Shown here: one piece after another, positions 8,130-16,781 of the stretch | Layout: every line of letters begins with the position of its first letter | How positions within the stretch are numbered: position 1 is the stretch's first letter | Source of the DNA: Longitalea luteola | GTDB taxonomy: Bacteria > Bacteroidota > Bacteroidia > Chitinophagales > Chitinophagaceae | Direction of reading: 5' to 3' | Length of the DNA: 64,000 bases | Assembly (NCBI RefSeq): GCF_017356035.1 | Contig: NZ_JAFIQX010000005.1 | Location: 1 to 64,000 of the forward strand | Notes under the pieces: generated by a model | Told to the model about the DNA's origin: nothing | Seen by the model: only the letters and a program-made list of their open reading frames with translations | Databases searched by the model: none | Position numbers and translations under genes: made by a program

Positions 8130-9554
8130 ATGAAAAAATTACTGACTGCTCTGGCGCTTCCTTTGGTATTCCTCGGTTGCGATAAGAACGACGACAACGA
8201 CAATACCGAAAAGCCCGAGTTCAGGAACAGGTCCAATGCCGAGGCATTGATGACCATCGATCCGGCCTTCGCTTCTTCCGTTACTGCCTACACCCTCATC
8301 AGCAGCAGCGACACCATCCCCGGCCATCCCAACTTCGTATACGGCGGCGCCCCCGACGGCCAGGGCTTCCTGAAGAATCCCGACGGCTCCGGTTATATCA
8401 TGGTCACCAACCACGAAAATACCTTCGCCATCTCGCGCGTATACCTCGATAAAAAACTCAATCCCGTTAAAGGGGAATATATTGTAAATACCGATGGTGG
8501 TATGTTCCGCTTGTGCTCGGGCTCTCTCGCTACACCTGAAGAACATGGTTTCCCCAAAACCGTATTCCTCAGCACCGGCGAAAGCAACCCCAACGCCATG
8601 ACCCATGCCATCGATCCCATTGGCGCTGCCAACCCCGCCGACAACTCGCGCGTGAAAAAAGCCCTCGGCAAATTCAGCGGTGAAAATGCCGTTCCCCTCG
8701 CGAAAGATGCTTACCATGGCAAAACCGTCATCATCCTCGGCGAAGACGCCTCCAACGGCCAGGTATACCTGTATGTGTCCAACACGCCCGGCGATCTCGA
8801 CAATGGTAAACTCTATGTACTGCGCCGCACCGATCTGAACCAGATTGAAACGGCTATGACCAAAGGCAATACCTACGATGTGGAATTTGTGGAAGTGCCC
8901 GATGCCGCTAACCTCTCCGGCGCCGATATCGAGAACCTGAACAGCTCCCTGAAATCGATCCAGTTCGCCCGTGTAGAAGACCTCGACTACCAGAAAGGCG
9001 GCGGCGCTAAAAGCCGGGAACTGTATTTCGTTGCTACCGGTGTGGCCACTACACCGGAGAAAACGCACTGGGGCCGCGTATACCACCTTACGATGAATGC
9101 CAATGATCCGCTGAAAGGAAAACTGTCGATCATTGAAGACGGCGACCTCAATGGTGGCAAGGATATCATCAATCCCGATAACCTGTGTGTAACCGAAAAT
9201 TATGTGTACATCCAGGAAGACGGCGATTCTTACTGGACCGGCGCTACCCATAACTCCCTCGTATGGCAGCACGATATCGCTTCCGGCACCAAAAAGGTAT
9301 TCATCGACCTGAAGAACAAAACCCTGGGCGGCACCAAATACAATCCGGCCAACGACCAGCGTTTTGGTCAATGGGAATTCGGCGCCATGATCGATATCTC
9401 GAAAGACATCGATGTAACCGGCACCTTCCTCATCAATATCCATTCGCATAGCTGGGTGGAAGGCACGCGTTTCCTGAATCCCAGTAAAGCCACTTCCGTG
9501 CAGCCAAACGCGGAGGGCGGACAAACCCTGATCTTAACCGGTGTACCGAGATAA
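8130..9554 (+). CDS. PhoX-family (DUF839) lipoprotein
   Basis: The protein has 474 residues. The N-terminus MKKLLTALALPLVFLGC is a lipoprotein signal (Cys17) followed by an Asp-rich linker. The body shows PhoX/DUF839 beta-propeller landmarks: GSGYIMVTNHEN near residue 90, NTDGGMFRLCSGSLATPEEH, TVFLSTGE, and the late PDNLCVTENYVYIQEDGD. PhoX proteins are calcium-dependent phosphatases of the envelope, but many DUF839 members are untested, so phosphatase activity is inferred. Start choice is clear. A terminator follows, so the next gene is probably a separate unit. Codon use is GC-rich, unlike the first 6 kb. Confidence 0.85.
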   Translation: MKKLLTALALPLVFLGCDKNDDNDNTEKPEFRNRSNAEALMTIDPAFASSVTAYTLISSSDTIPGHPNFVYGGAPDGQGFLKNPDGSGYIMVTNHENTFAISRVYLDKKLNPVKGEYIVNTDGGMFRLCSGSLATPEEHGFPKTVFLSTGESNPNAMTHAIDPIGAANPADNSRVKKALGKFSGENAVPLAKDAYHGKTVIILGEDASNGQVYLYVSNTPGDLDNGKLYVLRRTDLNQIETAMTKGNTYDVEFVEVPDAANLSGADIENLNSSLKSIQFARVEDLDYQKGGGAKSRELYFVATGVATTPEKTHWGRVYHLTMNANDPLKGKLSIIEDGDLNGGKDIINPDNLCVTENYVYIQEDGDSYWTGATHNSLVWQHDIASGTKKVFIDLKNKTLGGTKYNPANDQRFGQWEFGAMIDISKDIDVTGTFLINIHSHSWVEGTRFLNPSKATSVQPNAEGGQTLILTGVPR

Positions 9555-9566
9555 CAAATAATAAAT

Positions 9567-9612
9567 GACCTGTAAGGGGAGCATTGGTTGCTGCCACCTT
9601 ACAGGTCTTTAT
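9567..9612 (+). terminator. Terminator after the PhoX-like gene
   Basis: GACCTGTAAGG at 567-577 of this kilobase pairs perfectly with CCTTACAGGTC (9597-9607) and is followed by TTTATCTTT. The 11-bp stem sits between the PhoX-like stop and the next start. Confidence 0.8.
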
Positions 9613-9623
9613 CTTTCCACAAC

Positions 9624-11426
9624 ATGAAACCTGCTGCCCGGCTTATTACTGCTGTTTTTATTCTGTTGATCTGTTTTTCTGCCTGTTTTAATAAAGAAGA
9701 AGCAGCCACCGGCGAACCCGCTGCCAAAGCGCTGTTCAATGCGCAAATGGACAGCCTCATCACCTCCTTGCTTAAATTAGACACGCTGATAAAACAGGGC
9801 GCTGATACACCGGTGTTACGACCGGCCTTTGTAACCAGCCGTCATATCTACAAAAGAGCAGAAGCGATTACCGAATACTATTTCCAGGGCCTCACGCGAA
9901 GAATTAACGGTCCGGCCCTGCCTGACATTAAAACAGAAGACGGCCAGGTATGGCCGCCTCACGGTTTCCAGGTGATTGAACAATATTTGTATGGCAGCTT
10001 CCACGATTCCCTGCGCCCCACCGTATCCAATGAAGTGAACCTGCTGATCACCGACCTGCGTTTTGTAAAAGCCAATATGCCGCACCACGCGATCTTACCG
10101 CGCCATGCGCGCGAGCTGGTGCAGCACCAGTTGATCCGCATTGCTACCTTGGGTATTACCGGTTTCGATGCGCCGGTCAGTTTTCAATCGCTGCCCGAAT
10201 CGGCTGAAGCACTGAAGGGAATTCAGTTGTTTTGCCGCTCGTATATTGGTGCGCAGCTTTTGAACGACAGTGTGCCTGATCGGTTTGACAACAGTATAAA
10301 TTACCTGTTAAACCATCGTGATTTTAATTCCTTCGACCGGCTGGTTTTTATTACGGATCACCTGATGCCCTTAAGCAGGTTACTGGATCAACGGATGGCG
10401 GTCGCGGCCGGCAAGGATACGCTTGCTTTATCAAAACCTTTTTATGGCACGTTTGCCGACCTCATGGAAGGCAGGGCCTGGAACCCCGACTTCTATGCCG
10501 GGTATGCGAAAGCGGTGGCTACCAAAGAAAAAATAGCGTTGGGTAAACAATTGTTTGCCGATCCCCGGCTCTCTGCTTCCGGCGCCATCAGTTGCGCCAG
10601 TTGTCACAAAGAGAAGCTGGCTTTTACCGATGGCTTGCCTAAAGCCGGTAACCTGGTGCATGGAGGCTCCTTACCGCGTAATACGCCCACCTTATATTAT
10701 GCCGCCCTGCAGGCCGCGCAGTTCTATGACCTGCGCTCCACTTCCCTTGAAGACCAGGTGAATGAAGTGATGTCTAACACCAATGAATTTGCACTCGATG
10801 CAAGGGCTACGGCGGAAAAGCTGCTGGCCGATCCCGCGTACCGGTCACAGTTGTCGGCGATCTATGGTGCTGATAAAAAGATCGGCGGATATGAGATCCG
10901 CAATGCCATTGCAGCCTATGTGCGTTCGCTGAATCCTTTTGCTTCGCGCTTCGATGACTATCTGCGCGGGCAGCAGCAACAACTAACAACACAGGAGATC
11001 CACGGCTTCAACCTCTTCATGGGCAAAGCCAAATGCGGCACCTGCCATTTTATGCCTTTGTTCAACGGCACTATACCGCCGTGGTTCACCAAATCAGAAT
11101 CGGAGATCATTGGCGTGCCTGCCAAACCGCTGTGGCAACAGGCGCGCATTGATGGCGACTCGGGCCGCTATGCGATCAATCAGATCCCTGAATTATTGTA
11201 TTCACTGAAAACACCCGGCATTCGTAATAGCTCCCGCACCGCGCCCTATATGCATAATGGCGTATATACCTCCCTGAACGAAGTGGTGCAGTTTTATAAC
11301 AAGGGTGGGGGCAGCGGCATAGGCATCGAGCTGCCGCACCAGTCATTGCCTTTCGATTCCTTATCGCTCACAACTGCCGAACAGGAAGCGATCGTGGCCT
11401 TTCTGGGCGCCTTAACCGACAACTAA
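9624..11426 (+). CDS. Di-haem cytochrome c peroxidase with N-terminal helical domain
   Basis: I choose ATG 9624 because it gives a clean lipoprotein signal (MKPAARLITAVFILLICFSAC, Cys21); the earlier in-frame ATG at 9588 lies within the terminator of the gene before. The product has about 600 residues. Residues 35-260 are helical and resemble imelysin-like domains found fused to Bacteroidota peroxidases. From about 300 comes a MauG/CcpA-type domain with two haem c sites, CASCH (Cys324, Cys327, His328) and CGTCH, plus RNTPTLYYAALQAAQFYDLR and the late TPGIRNSSRTAPYMHNGVY. Its likely role is periplasmic hydrogen peroxide reduction or oxidation of a protein or iron partner. The neighbouring lipoprotein and oxidoreductase genes suit an envelope redox set. 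Confidence 0.85.
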   Translation: MKPAARLITAVFILLICFSACFNKEEAATGEPAAKALFNAQMDSLITSLLKLDTLIKQGADTPVLRPAFVTSRHIYKRAEAITEYYFQGLTRRINGPALPDIKTEDGQVWPPHGFQVIEQYLYGSFHDSLRPTVSNEVNLLITDLRFVKANMPHHAILPRHARELVQHQLIRIATLGITGFDAPVSFQSLPESAEALKGIQLFCRSYIGAQLLNDSVPDRFDNSINYLLNHRDFNSFDRLVFITDHLMPLSRLLDQRMAVAAGKDTLALSKPFYGTFADLMEGRAWNPDFYAGYAKAVATKEKIALGKQLFADPRLSASGAISCASCHKEKLAFTDGLPKAGNLVHGGSLPRNTPTLYYAALQAAQFYDLRSTSLEDQVNEVMSNTNEFALDARATAEKLLADPAYRSQLSAIYGADKKIGGYEIRNAIAAYVRSLNPFASRFDDYLRGQQQQLTTQEIHGFNLFMGKAKCGTCHFMPLFNGTIPPWFTKSESEIIGVPAKPLWQQARIDGDSGRYAINQIPELLYSLKTPGIRNSSRTAPYMHNGVYTSLNEVVQFYNKGGGSGIGIELPHQSLPFDSLSLTTAEQEAIVAFLGALTDN

Positions 11427-11577
11427 TAAGCAGAACACTTCTTTCATCTTTTCCTTTATGCGCTTATAAAAAAGATTTCCCTGATCGAGTAACAGGCTGC
11501 TATATATGGTTAAAAAAACTATGCTGCCGGTGGAATCGCTTTATCGATACCTTTGATCAACTAATGCTGATTGCTAT

Positions 11578-11871
11578 ATGGACGCTTATCCAGACAATAA
11601 TGGGCGGCCTGCCAAACATCCCATCTTTATTCACGCGGTGATCGAAGCGAAAGGGTTTATCATTAAAGCGTATGAGAAAAGAATGCGCAAACTCGATAAA
11701 TACCTGAAGGAAGGTCTCATTACCGAAGAACAATACAAGGCCTTACGCCACGAATTCGCTACCAATGCCGATAAGCTGCTGCGTTTTGAAGTGAAGACAA
11801 AACAGGATTACTCCGACATCAGATTGAAGGCCGTGTTCGATACCGCAGATGCACACGAATTCAGATTATAA
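11578..11871 (+). CDS. Small hypothetical protein
   Basis: This 97-residue soluble protein has no signal peptide. The middle is a charged helix (AYEKRMRKLDKYLKEGLI) followed by TEEQYKALRHEF, a helix pair like the short C-terminal SHOCT-type motif that ends many membrane or scaffold proteins, though this match is weak. A heptamer-type repeat element begins 50 bp after the stop. I do not recognise the family. Confidence 0.6.
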   Translation: MDAYPDNNGRPAKHPIFIHAVIEAKGFIIKAYEKRMRKLDKYLKEGLITEEQYKALRHEFATNADKLLRFEVKTKQDYSDIRLKAVFDTADAHEFRL

Positions 11872-11920
11872 CTATCTATATGAATGCCCCTGTTGTAAAC
11901 GGGCCACCGACCAGAAGAAA

Positions 11921-12070
11921 GCGTTACAGGTTACAAGTTACAAGTTGCAGGGAAAACCATTGTTGTGTTGTTACAAGTTACAGGTTACAGGTTACAGGTT
12001 GCAGGGAAAACATCTACGCCTTGAACGTGAAACCGGTAACCGGCAACTGGTAACCGGTAACCGTTCAACA
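11921..12070. repeat. Short-word repeat element, GTTACAG type
   Basis: The left part is built of 7-base words related to GTTACAG, AGTTACA and GGTTGCA in tandem, in two clusters. The right part is built of the partly inverted words GGTAACC and CAACTGG. The words drift by one or two bases from copy to copy. No open frame of note is present. Confidence 0.85.
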
Positions 12071-12140
12071 AAAAATTATCGTCGAATTGACATTAATCCC
12101 TCTAAATCCAGTATATTGAACCATCAACCAAACTTTTGCT

Positions 12141-13871
12141 ATGCCGGGGGATACACTGCATGTCAACAGCAAAGCTGTTATTCAACACACGTATGACGCT
12201 ATTGTAATAGGTTCCGGTATCAGCGGCGGCTGGGCCGCCAAAGAACTCACCGAAAAAGGCCTCAAGGTCCTGATGCTCGAAAGAGGCCGTAATGTGGAAC
12301 ATATCAAAGATTACACTTCTGCTACCTACGACCCGTGGCAATTTACCCACCGCGGGAAACATACCCAACAACATAAACAGGCGCTGCCCGTGGCCACCCG
12401 CGACTGGGCCGGCGGCACCATCGTTCATGAAGAGAACGTCGGCTACTGGACGAACGAAAAGGATTGTCCGTACGTAGAGAAAAAACCATTCACCTGGTGG
12501 CGCAGTTACCAGGTAGGCGGCCGCTCGCTCTTATGGGGCCGGCAAAGCTACCGCTGGAGTGAATTCGATTTTGAGGCCAATGCCAAAGACGGGGTAGGGG
12601 TCGACTGGCCCATCCGCTATAAAGACCTTGCGCCCTGGTACGATCATGTAGAACGGTTCGCCGGCATCAGCGGTTCCAAAGAAGGCCTGCCGCAACTGCC
12701 CGACGGGCAGTTCCTGCCGCCGATGGACCTCAACTGTGTGGAGAAAGAAGTGGCCGCCCGCATCAAAGCCCATTATAAGAACCATCGTCATTTGTTCATC
12801 GGCCGTGTGGCCAATTTAACTGCCCCCATCGAAGGCCGCAGCCAATGCCAGTTCCGTAACCGCTGCTGGGAGGGTTGTCCGTTCGGCGGTTATTTCAGCA
12901 CACAGTCTTCTACCTTGCCGGCCGCTACCAAAACCGGTAACCTCACCTTACGGCCATGGTCCATCGTTACTAAGATCATTTATGACAAAGACGCCAAAAA
13001 AGCCAGAGGCGTGGAAGTGCTGGATGCTGAAACCAACAAGACCTACGAGTATTATGCCCGCATCGTTTTCGTGTGTGCCTCGGCTTTGAACTCTACCTGG
13101 GTGTTGATGAACTCGGCTACCGACATCTGGCCCGACGGCCTCGGCAGCAGCAGTGGCGAACTGGGGCATAACGTGATGGACCATCACTATATGCTGGGCG
13201 CCAAAGGTTATGTGGAAGGATTTGAAGACAAATATTATTATGGCCGCCGCGCCAATGGTTTTTATATTCCGCGTTTTGCCAACCTGTTTGGCGATAAACG
13301 CGATTTCCTGCGCGGTTATGGCTACCAGGGCGGCGCCAGCCGCGATAACTGGGCGCGTGATGTAGCAGAATTAGGCATTGGCGCTGAACTGAAAGAAGCG
13401 CTTACCGAACCGGGCGTATGGCATATCGGCGCCACGGGCTTCGGGGAAGTGTTGCCTTATCACGAAAATAAGATCTCGCTTGATCCCACGGTGAAGGACA
13501 AATGGGGTTTGCCTGTGTTGTCGATGGATGCCGAGCTGAAGGAGAATGAATTCAAAATGCGTAAAGACATTATAAAAGAGCTGGTGGCTATGTTTGAAGC
13601 GGCCGGGGTGAAGGATATTTCCACCTGGGATTCGGAGAACTATGCCATCGGGCAGGGCATTCATGAAATGGGTACGGCGCGCATGGGCCGCGATTCCAAA
13701 ACTTCGGTGCTGAATGGGCACAACCAGGTATGGGATGCGCCCAATGTCTTCGTCACCGATGGCGCCTGCATGACCTCCTCGGCCTGTCAGAACCCGTCAT
13801 TGACGTATATGGCGTTAACGGCCAGGGCGGCTGATTATGCCGTCGCTCAATTAAAAAATGGCAACCTTTAA
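12141..13871 (+). CDS. GMC-family FAD oxidoreductase
   Basis: This 576-residue flavoprotein starts with a Rossmann FAD site (AIVIGSGISGGWAAKEL, then VLMLERG) at about 20-45. The C-terminal GMC domain has GIHEMGTARMG with the catalytic-type His, and NPSLTYMALTARA with the second polar residue. It is closest to the gluconate 2-dehydrogenase or sugar dehydrogenase flavoprotein group rather than alcohol oxidases. A cysteine cluster, CQFRNRCWEGCPFGG, lies near residue 235. No Tat or Sec signal is seen. Members often work with a small subunit-3 protein and a cytochrome c; no subunit-3 gene is next to it here, but a di-haem cytochrome gene lies upstream. Confidence 0.85.
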   Translation: MPGDTLHVNSKAVIQHTYDAIVIGSGISGGWAAKELTEKGLKVLMLERGRNVEHIKDYTSATYDPWQFTHRGKHTQQHKQALPVATRDWAGGTIVHEENVGYWTNEKDCPYVEKKPFTWWRSYQVGGRSLLWGRQSYRWSEFDFEANAKDGVGVDWPIRYKDLAPWYDHVERFAGISGSKEGLPQLPDGQFLPPMDLNCVEKEVAARIKAHYKNHRHLFIGRVANLTAPIEGRSQCQFRNRCWEGCPFGGYFSTQSSTLPAATKTGNLTLRPWSIVTKIIYDKDAKKARGVEVLDAETNKTYEYYARIVFVCASALNSTWVLMNSATDIWPDGLGSSSGELGHNVMDHHYMLGAKGYVEGFEDKYYYGRRANGFYIPRFANLFGDKRDFLRGYGYQGGASRDNWARDVAELGIGAELKEALTEPGVWHIGATGFGEVLPYHENKISLDPTVKDKWGLPVLSMDAELKENEFKMRKDIIKELVAMFEAAGVKDISTWDSENYAIGQGIHEMGTARMGRDSKTSVLNGHNQVWDAPNVFVTDGACMTSSACQNPSLTYMALTARAADYAVAQLKNGNL

Positions 13872-13886
13872 TGGCGTTATTCCGTT

Positions 13887-13960
13887 GTTCAGTTATTGAG
13901 TTATCAGTTATCAAAAGATGCTGGTAACTGGTAACCGGTAACTGGCGACCGATAGCCGGA
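13887..13960. repeat. Short-word repeat element, GGTAACT type
   Basis: Words of 7-8 bases such as GTTATTGA and AACTGGT/AACCGGT follow each other in tandem with drift. The element fills the gap between the convergent GMC oxidoreductase and AraC-like genes, beginning 16 bp after one stop and ending 2 bp before the other. Confidence 0.75.
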
Positions 13961-13962
13961 AA

Positions 13963-14304
13963 TTAAACCTTCTTCTGTTTCCGCCATTCTGTTGGTGTTA
14001 AACCAAACTCTTTTTTAAATAAAGTGGTAAAATGCGTCACCTGGCTGTAGCCGATGAAATAGGTGATGTCGGTCACCGAGAGATCGGTGGTCAGCAGTAA
14101 TTCCTGCGCTTTCTCCAGCCGCAATTGCTGCAGGCAGGCATGGATGCTTTGCCCGAATAATTCCCTGAATCCCTCTTTAAGCTTAGCTTCATTGATACCG
14201 GTTTGCCGCGCTAACTGCGGTATCGTTATGTGCTTGTCGAAGTTTTCGGCAAGGATCGTTCTGGCCTGTTGGATATTCAAAATATCCTGATTACTTAAGG
14301 GCAT
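13963..14304 (-). CDS. Short AraC-family DNA-binding protein
   Basis: This 113-residue protein is a bare AraC/XylS domain: first helix-turn-helix TIPQLARQTGINEAKLKEGF, the linker QQLRLEKAQELLLTTD, second unit VTDITYFIGYSQVTHFTTLF, and the family signature KKEFGLTPTEWRKQ. No sensor domain is present; many pigment/siderophore-type AraC proteins (PchR-like) end in this form, but they are longer. It is convergent with the GMC gene, and the next gene on its strand is a siderophore-type acetyltransferase about 325 bp further, across a repeat element. Confidence 0.85.
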   Translation of the reverse strand: MPLSNQDILNIQQARTILAENFDKHITIPQLARQTGINEAKLKEGFRELFGQSIHACLQQLRLEKAQELLLTTDLSVTDITYFIGYSQVTHFTTLFKKEFGLTPTEWRKQKKV

Positions 14305-14400
14305 ACAATAAGGTTTAAACGCACTTGTCTGATCTACTGTAGAACGGTAATTAACATACGAAAATACGGAATCTAAATTATTTAAGGCCTCCTCCGAACT

Positions 14401-14622
14401 CCCTTGCCCGCCGAGGGCTTCCCCCCAACCCCCCTCCGGAAGGAGGGGAATCCGCGTTGAGCCTTCAGCAGCCTTCAGCCTTAGCCTTCCGCCTTAAGCC
14501 TTTAGCGTTGAGCCTTCAGCCTTTAGCCTTGCGCCTTTAGCCTTGTGCCTTCAGCCTTCAGCCTTGCGCCTTCAGCCTTTTGTATTTGCGTTTCGCGTTC
14601 GGCGTTAAGCGTTCGGCGTTTA
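14401..14622. repeat. GC palindromes and GCCTTCA/GCGTTCG word array
   Basis: The left part (14401-14450) is GC-rich with the palindrome CCCCTCC...GGAGGGG at 14431-14448. From 14456 the sequence is an array of 7-base words: GCCTTCA, GCCTTTA, GCCTTGC, GCCTTGT, then GCGTTCG and GCGTTAA. The right end nearly touches the 3' end of the acetyltransferase gene. The GCGTTAAGCGTT words are the inverse of the array on the other side of that gene. Confidence 0.85.
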
Positions 14623-14628
14623 TTTAAT

Positions 14629-15288
14629 TTACGTTTGTTTTTGTGCATATCTGGGATAGATGTCCGAAAGCAGCTGGTATTTTTCGCGTGAATACAGATA
14701 AACCTGTATGCCCTGCCAGCGGCGGCCGATAGATTTGTCAAACCCTACATGCTGCGCCAGCTGTAGTAATTGGCGGTCGCGCTCATGCAATTCCCACACC
14801 AGCCGTTGCACTTCGTTGAACGAAAAGAAATAATGCAGGCAGGTGAAGAGTGTATAATCACCGCCGTGACGTATATGCGTAATTGTAGGGGAAAGCAGCA
14901 GCCGGATGCTATGATCGCCGCTGATAAAATCATGCGGTCCTTCATCGAGCCCATTGCCCTGTTTTTCGCCATGGCAGATCTCGATGAGAAATGCAGGCTG
15001 CTCATTTATCAATCCCATCAGCGGTTGGGCAAAATCGCATTCCAGCATGATGCTATAAGTCTCGCGCAAATGTTTTTCGGGCAGGTGGCTGGTCATGGGC
15101 AGTTTGCGCGTTATTTCGCGCAGTAACCACCGCGAAATAAACGGCCAGTCTTCCGTGAGCTGTAAAGGACGCAGCGTGATGGTCACGTTTCCTTTGGCAA
15201 AGGATTGCCGGTACACAGGATCGTATTTATTACCGGGCACAAGTGGTGTGTATAAAGATAAGGTTGTATTCATGGCAATAGCATTCAT
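14629..15288 (-). CDS. GNAT acetyltransferase, siderophore-biosynthesis type
   Basis: This 219-residue protein matches the GNAT subgroup known from hydroxamate siderophore pathways (IucB/RhbD-like, Acetyltransf_8): the early TITLRPLQLTEDWPFISRW, a central acceptor segment FLIEICHGEK, a cofactor-side stretch HSIRLLLSP, and late ERDRQLLQLAQHVGFDKSIG. The first domain matches better than the last. The usual role is acetyl-CoA-dependent N-acylation of a hydroxylamine, but no siderophore synthetase or receptor gene lies nearby, so the role is open. The gene is flanked by inverted short-word arrays. Confidence 0.65.
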   Translation of the reverse strand: MNAIAMNTTLSLYTPLVPGNKYDPVYRQSFAKGNVTITLRPLQLTEDWPFISRWLLREITRKLPMTSHLPEKHLRETYSIMLECDFAQPLMGLINEQPAFLIEICHGEKQGNGLDEGPHDFISGDHSIRLLLSPTITHIRHGGDYTLFTCLHYFFSFNEVQRLVWELHERDRQLLQLAQHVGFDKSIGRRWQGIQVYLYSREKYQLLSDIYPRYAQKQT

Positions 15289-15293
15289 TTTAA

Positions 15294-15382
15294 TACGCTT
15301 AACGCCTAACGCTTAACGCTTAACGCAAAACCGAAACGCAAAACGCTCAACGCTTAACGCTCAACGCAAAAACACGGAACGC
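15294..15382. repeat. ACGCTTA word array upstream of the acetyltransferase
   Basis: Tandem 7-base words ACGCTTA, ACGCCTA, ACGCAAA and ACGCTCA fill this stretch. It is the inverse of the GCGTTAAGCG words at 14590-14622, so the acetyltransferase gene sits between inverted arrays. The remaining DNA to 15639 (about 255 bp) shows no gene and no clear motif. Confidence 0.85.
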
Positions 15383-15639
15383 ATGATCCGCCTGCGCCGG
15401 GCGTTCTGAAAAAATCAGATCCTGGTCGATAAAGGGAATAAGATCCCGGCGACCTGGTCAGGTAACTGCCGGAATAGAAGTAGTTTTAGGTGGCCGCCAT
15501 TGCACGCGACCCGGGCAATATAATTAACCGTTCGGTTTTTTGATTATGAAATCGGGAGAATATTTACCTGCTGAGAATTTCACAAATGCCTAAAGGATTT
15601 GGCAAACCACAATGCCGGGAATTTTAATACCTTGCCGCT

Positions 15640-16536
15640 ATGGTTATAAAGAGATGTCCCGCCCTGTGCGATGCGCGCTATTTGTGGTTACTTGGTTTTA
15701 TGGGTCTGATCGCCTGCAACCAGGCAAAGTCGAGCCAGAAAGCGACCGGCTTTGAAAAAAAGCCGCAGGAATATACCCTCACCAATGCCCGCCTGAATGA
15801 AGTGTCTGGTATTGCCGACAGCAAAGCAAACCCCGGTTATTTATGGGTGCAGCAGGACAGTGGTAATCCGCCTGAAATCGCCCTGGTAAAAAAGGATGGA
15901 ACGGATGGGAAGTCCATTCGCCTGCCGCACGTGATCAACCGCGATTGGGAAGACATCGTGTTGTCGTCAGGTCCCAAACCGGCTACCAATTACCTGTATA
16001 TTGCTGAAACAGGCGATAACCTGCTGGTATATGCCGATTATGCGATCTACCGCCTGGAAGAACCGCTGGCGGCTGCGGATACCGTGCAGCAGGTAGACAG
16101 GATCGCCTTCTTTTATCCGGATGGCAGTCATAATGCCGAAGCGATCCTCGTGGATCCGGCTACAAAAGATATCTATATCATCACGAAAACAGAGATCCGG
16201 TCAAAGGTCTTCCGGATGAAATATCCCTACAGCACCACCCACATGAACCGGGTAGAAGAAGTGGCTACGCTTGGTTTTAATTATGCGGTAAGTGCCGCTT
16301 TATCGCCCGGTGGAAACGAGATCGTGGTGAAGACCTACGATGCCATTTATCAATACCATCGTTCAGCCGGCGAAACGATCGTGCAGGCGCTGCATAAAGA
16401 ACCGGTTAAACTGCCCTATGTGCAGGAACCGCAGGGCGAGGCGATCGTATTCGATAATAGTGATTCGGGATACTTTACGCTAAGCGAGAAAGCTTTAGCC
16501 TCGAAAGTGAAGATTTACTTTTATAAAAGAAATTAA
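15640..16536 (+). CDS. Lipoprotein with beta-propeller-like body
   Basis: This 298-residue protein starts with a positively charged N-region and a hydrophobic stretch ending LIAC (Cys25), a lipoprotein signal. The body reads like a surface beta-propeller: NARLNEVSGIADSKANPGYL, WVQQDSGNPPEIALV, RDWEDIVLSSGP, LYIAETGDNL, VYADYAIYRLEEP, and a late PQGEAIVFDNSDSGYFTLSE. The repeat pattern resembles SdiA-regulated or esterase-like propeller proteins of Bacteroidota; no catalytic residue is evident. It stands alone, between repeat elements. Confidence 0.7.
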   Translation: MVIKRCPALCDARYLWLLGFMGLIACNQAKSSQKATGFEKKPQEYTLTNARLNEVSGIADSKANPGYLWVQQDSGNPPEIALVKKDGTDGKSIRLPHVINRDWEDIVLSSGPKPATNYLYIAETGDNLLVYADYAIYRLEEPLAAADTVQQVDRIAFFYPDGSHNAEAILVDPATKDIYIITKTEIRSKVFRMKYPYSTTHMNRVEEVATLGFNYAVSAALSPGGNEIVVKTYDAIYQYHRSAGETIVQALHKEPVKLPYVQEPQGEAIVFDNSDSGYFTLSEKALASKVKIYFYKRN

Positions 16537-16551
16537 CGTGGTTTAGCGAGC

Positions 16552-16776
16552 GTTACAGGTTCCAGGGTACAGGTTGCAGGGCTTTGTTCCGTTATGAAAG
16601 TAATTTGATCACAACAGGCCATCGCTGGGAAACAAGCATTACAAGCTCCAGGTTGCATGTTCCAGGGACTAATTTTCAAACCTCAAACTTATTCACCGGC
16701 AAAACTTTGCCCCCGCCCCTAAGCCCCCTGTAACCTGCAACATGTAACCTGTAACGGCATGATGGTATCCGGTAAC
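16552..16776. repeat. Short-word repeat element, GTTACAG type, inverted arms
   Basis: The left arm holds GTTACAGGTTCCAGGGTACAG-type 7-base words, repeated after a break at about 16640-16675. The right arm (16733-16757) holds the inverse words TAACCTGCAACATGTAACC. The element fills the gap between convergent genes and ends 6 bp before the outer-membrane protein stop. Confidence 0.85.
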
Positions 16777-16781
16777 CATCA

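Noticed and set aside
8139-9524. 461-codon open frame antisense to the PhoX-like gene
   Set aside because: It exists because the GC-rich codons of the plus-strand gene leave no stops in the opposite frame. It has no family motif, while the plus strand has a lipoprotein signal and DUF839 motifs.
11921-12196. Short-word arrays as CRISPR arrays or small genes
   Set aside because: There are no conserved long repeats with unique spacers. The open frames in them come from the 7-bp period and start inside neighbouring genes.
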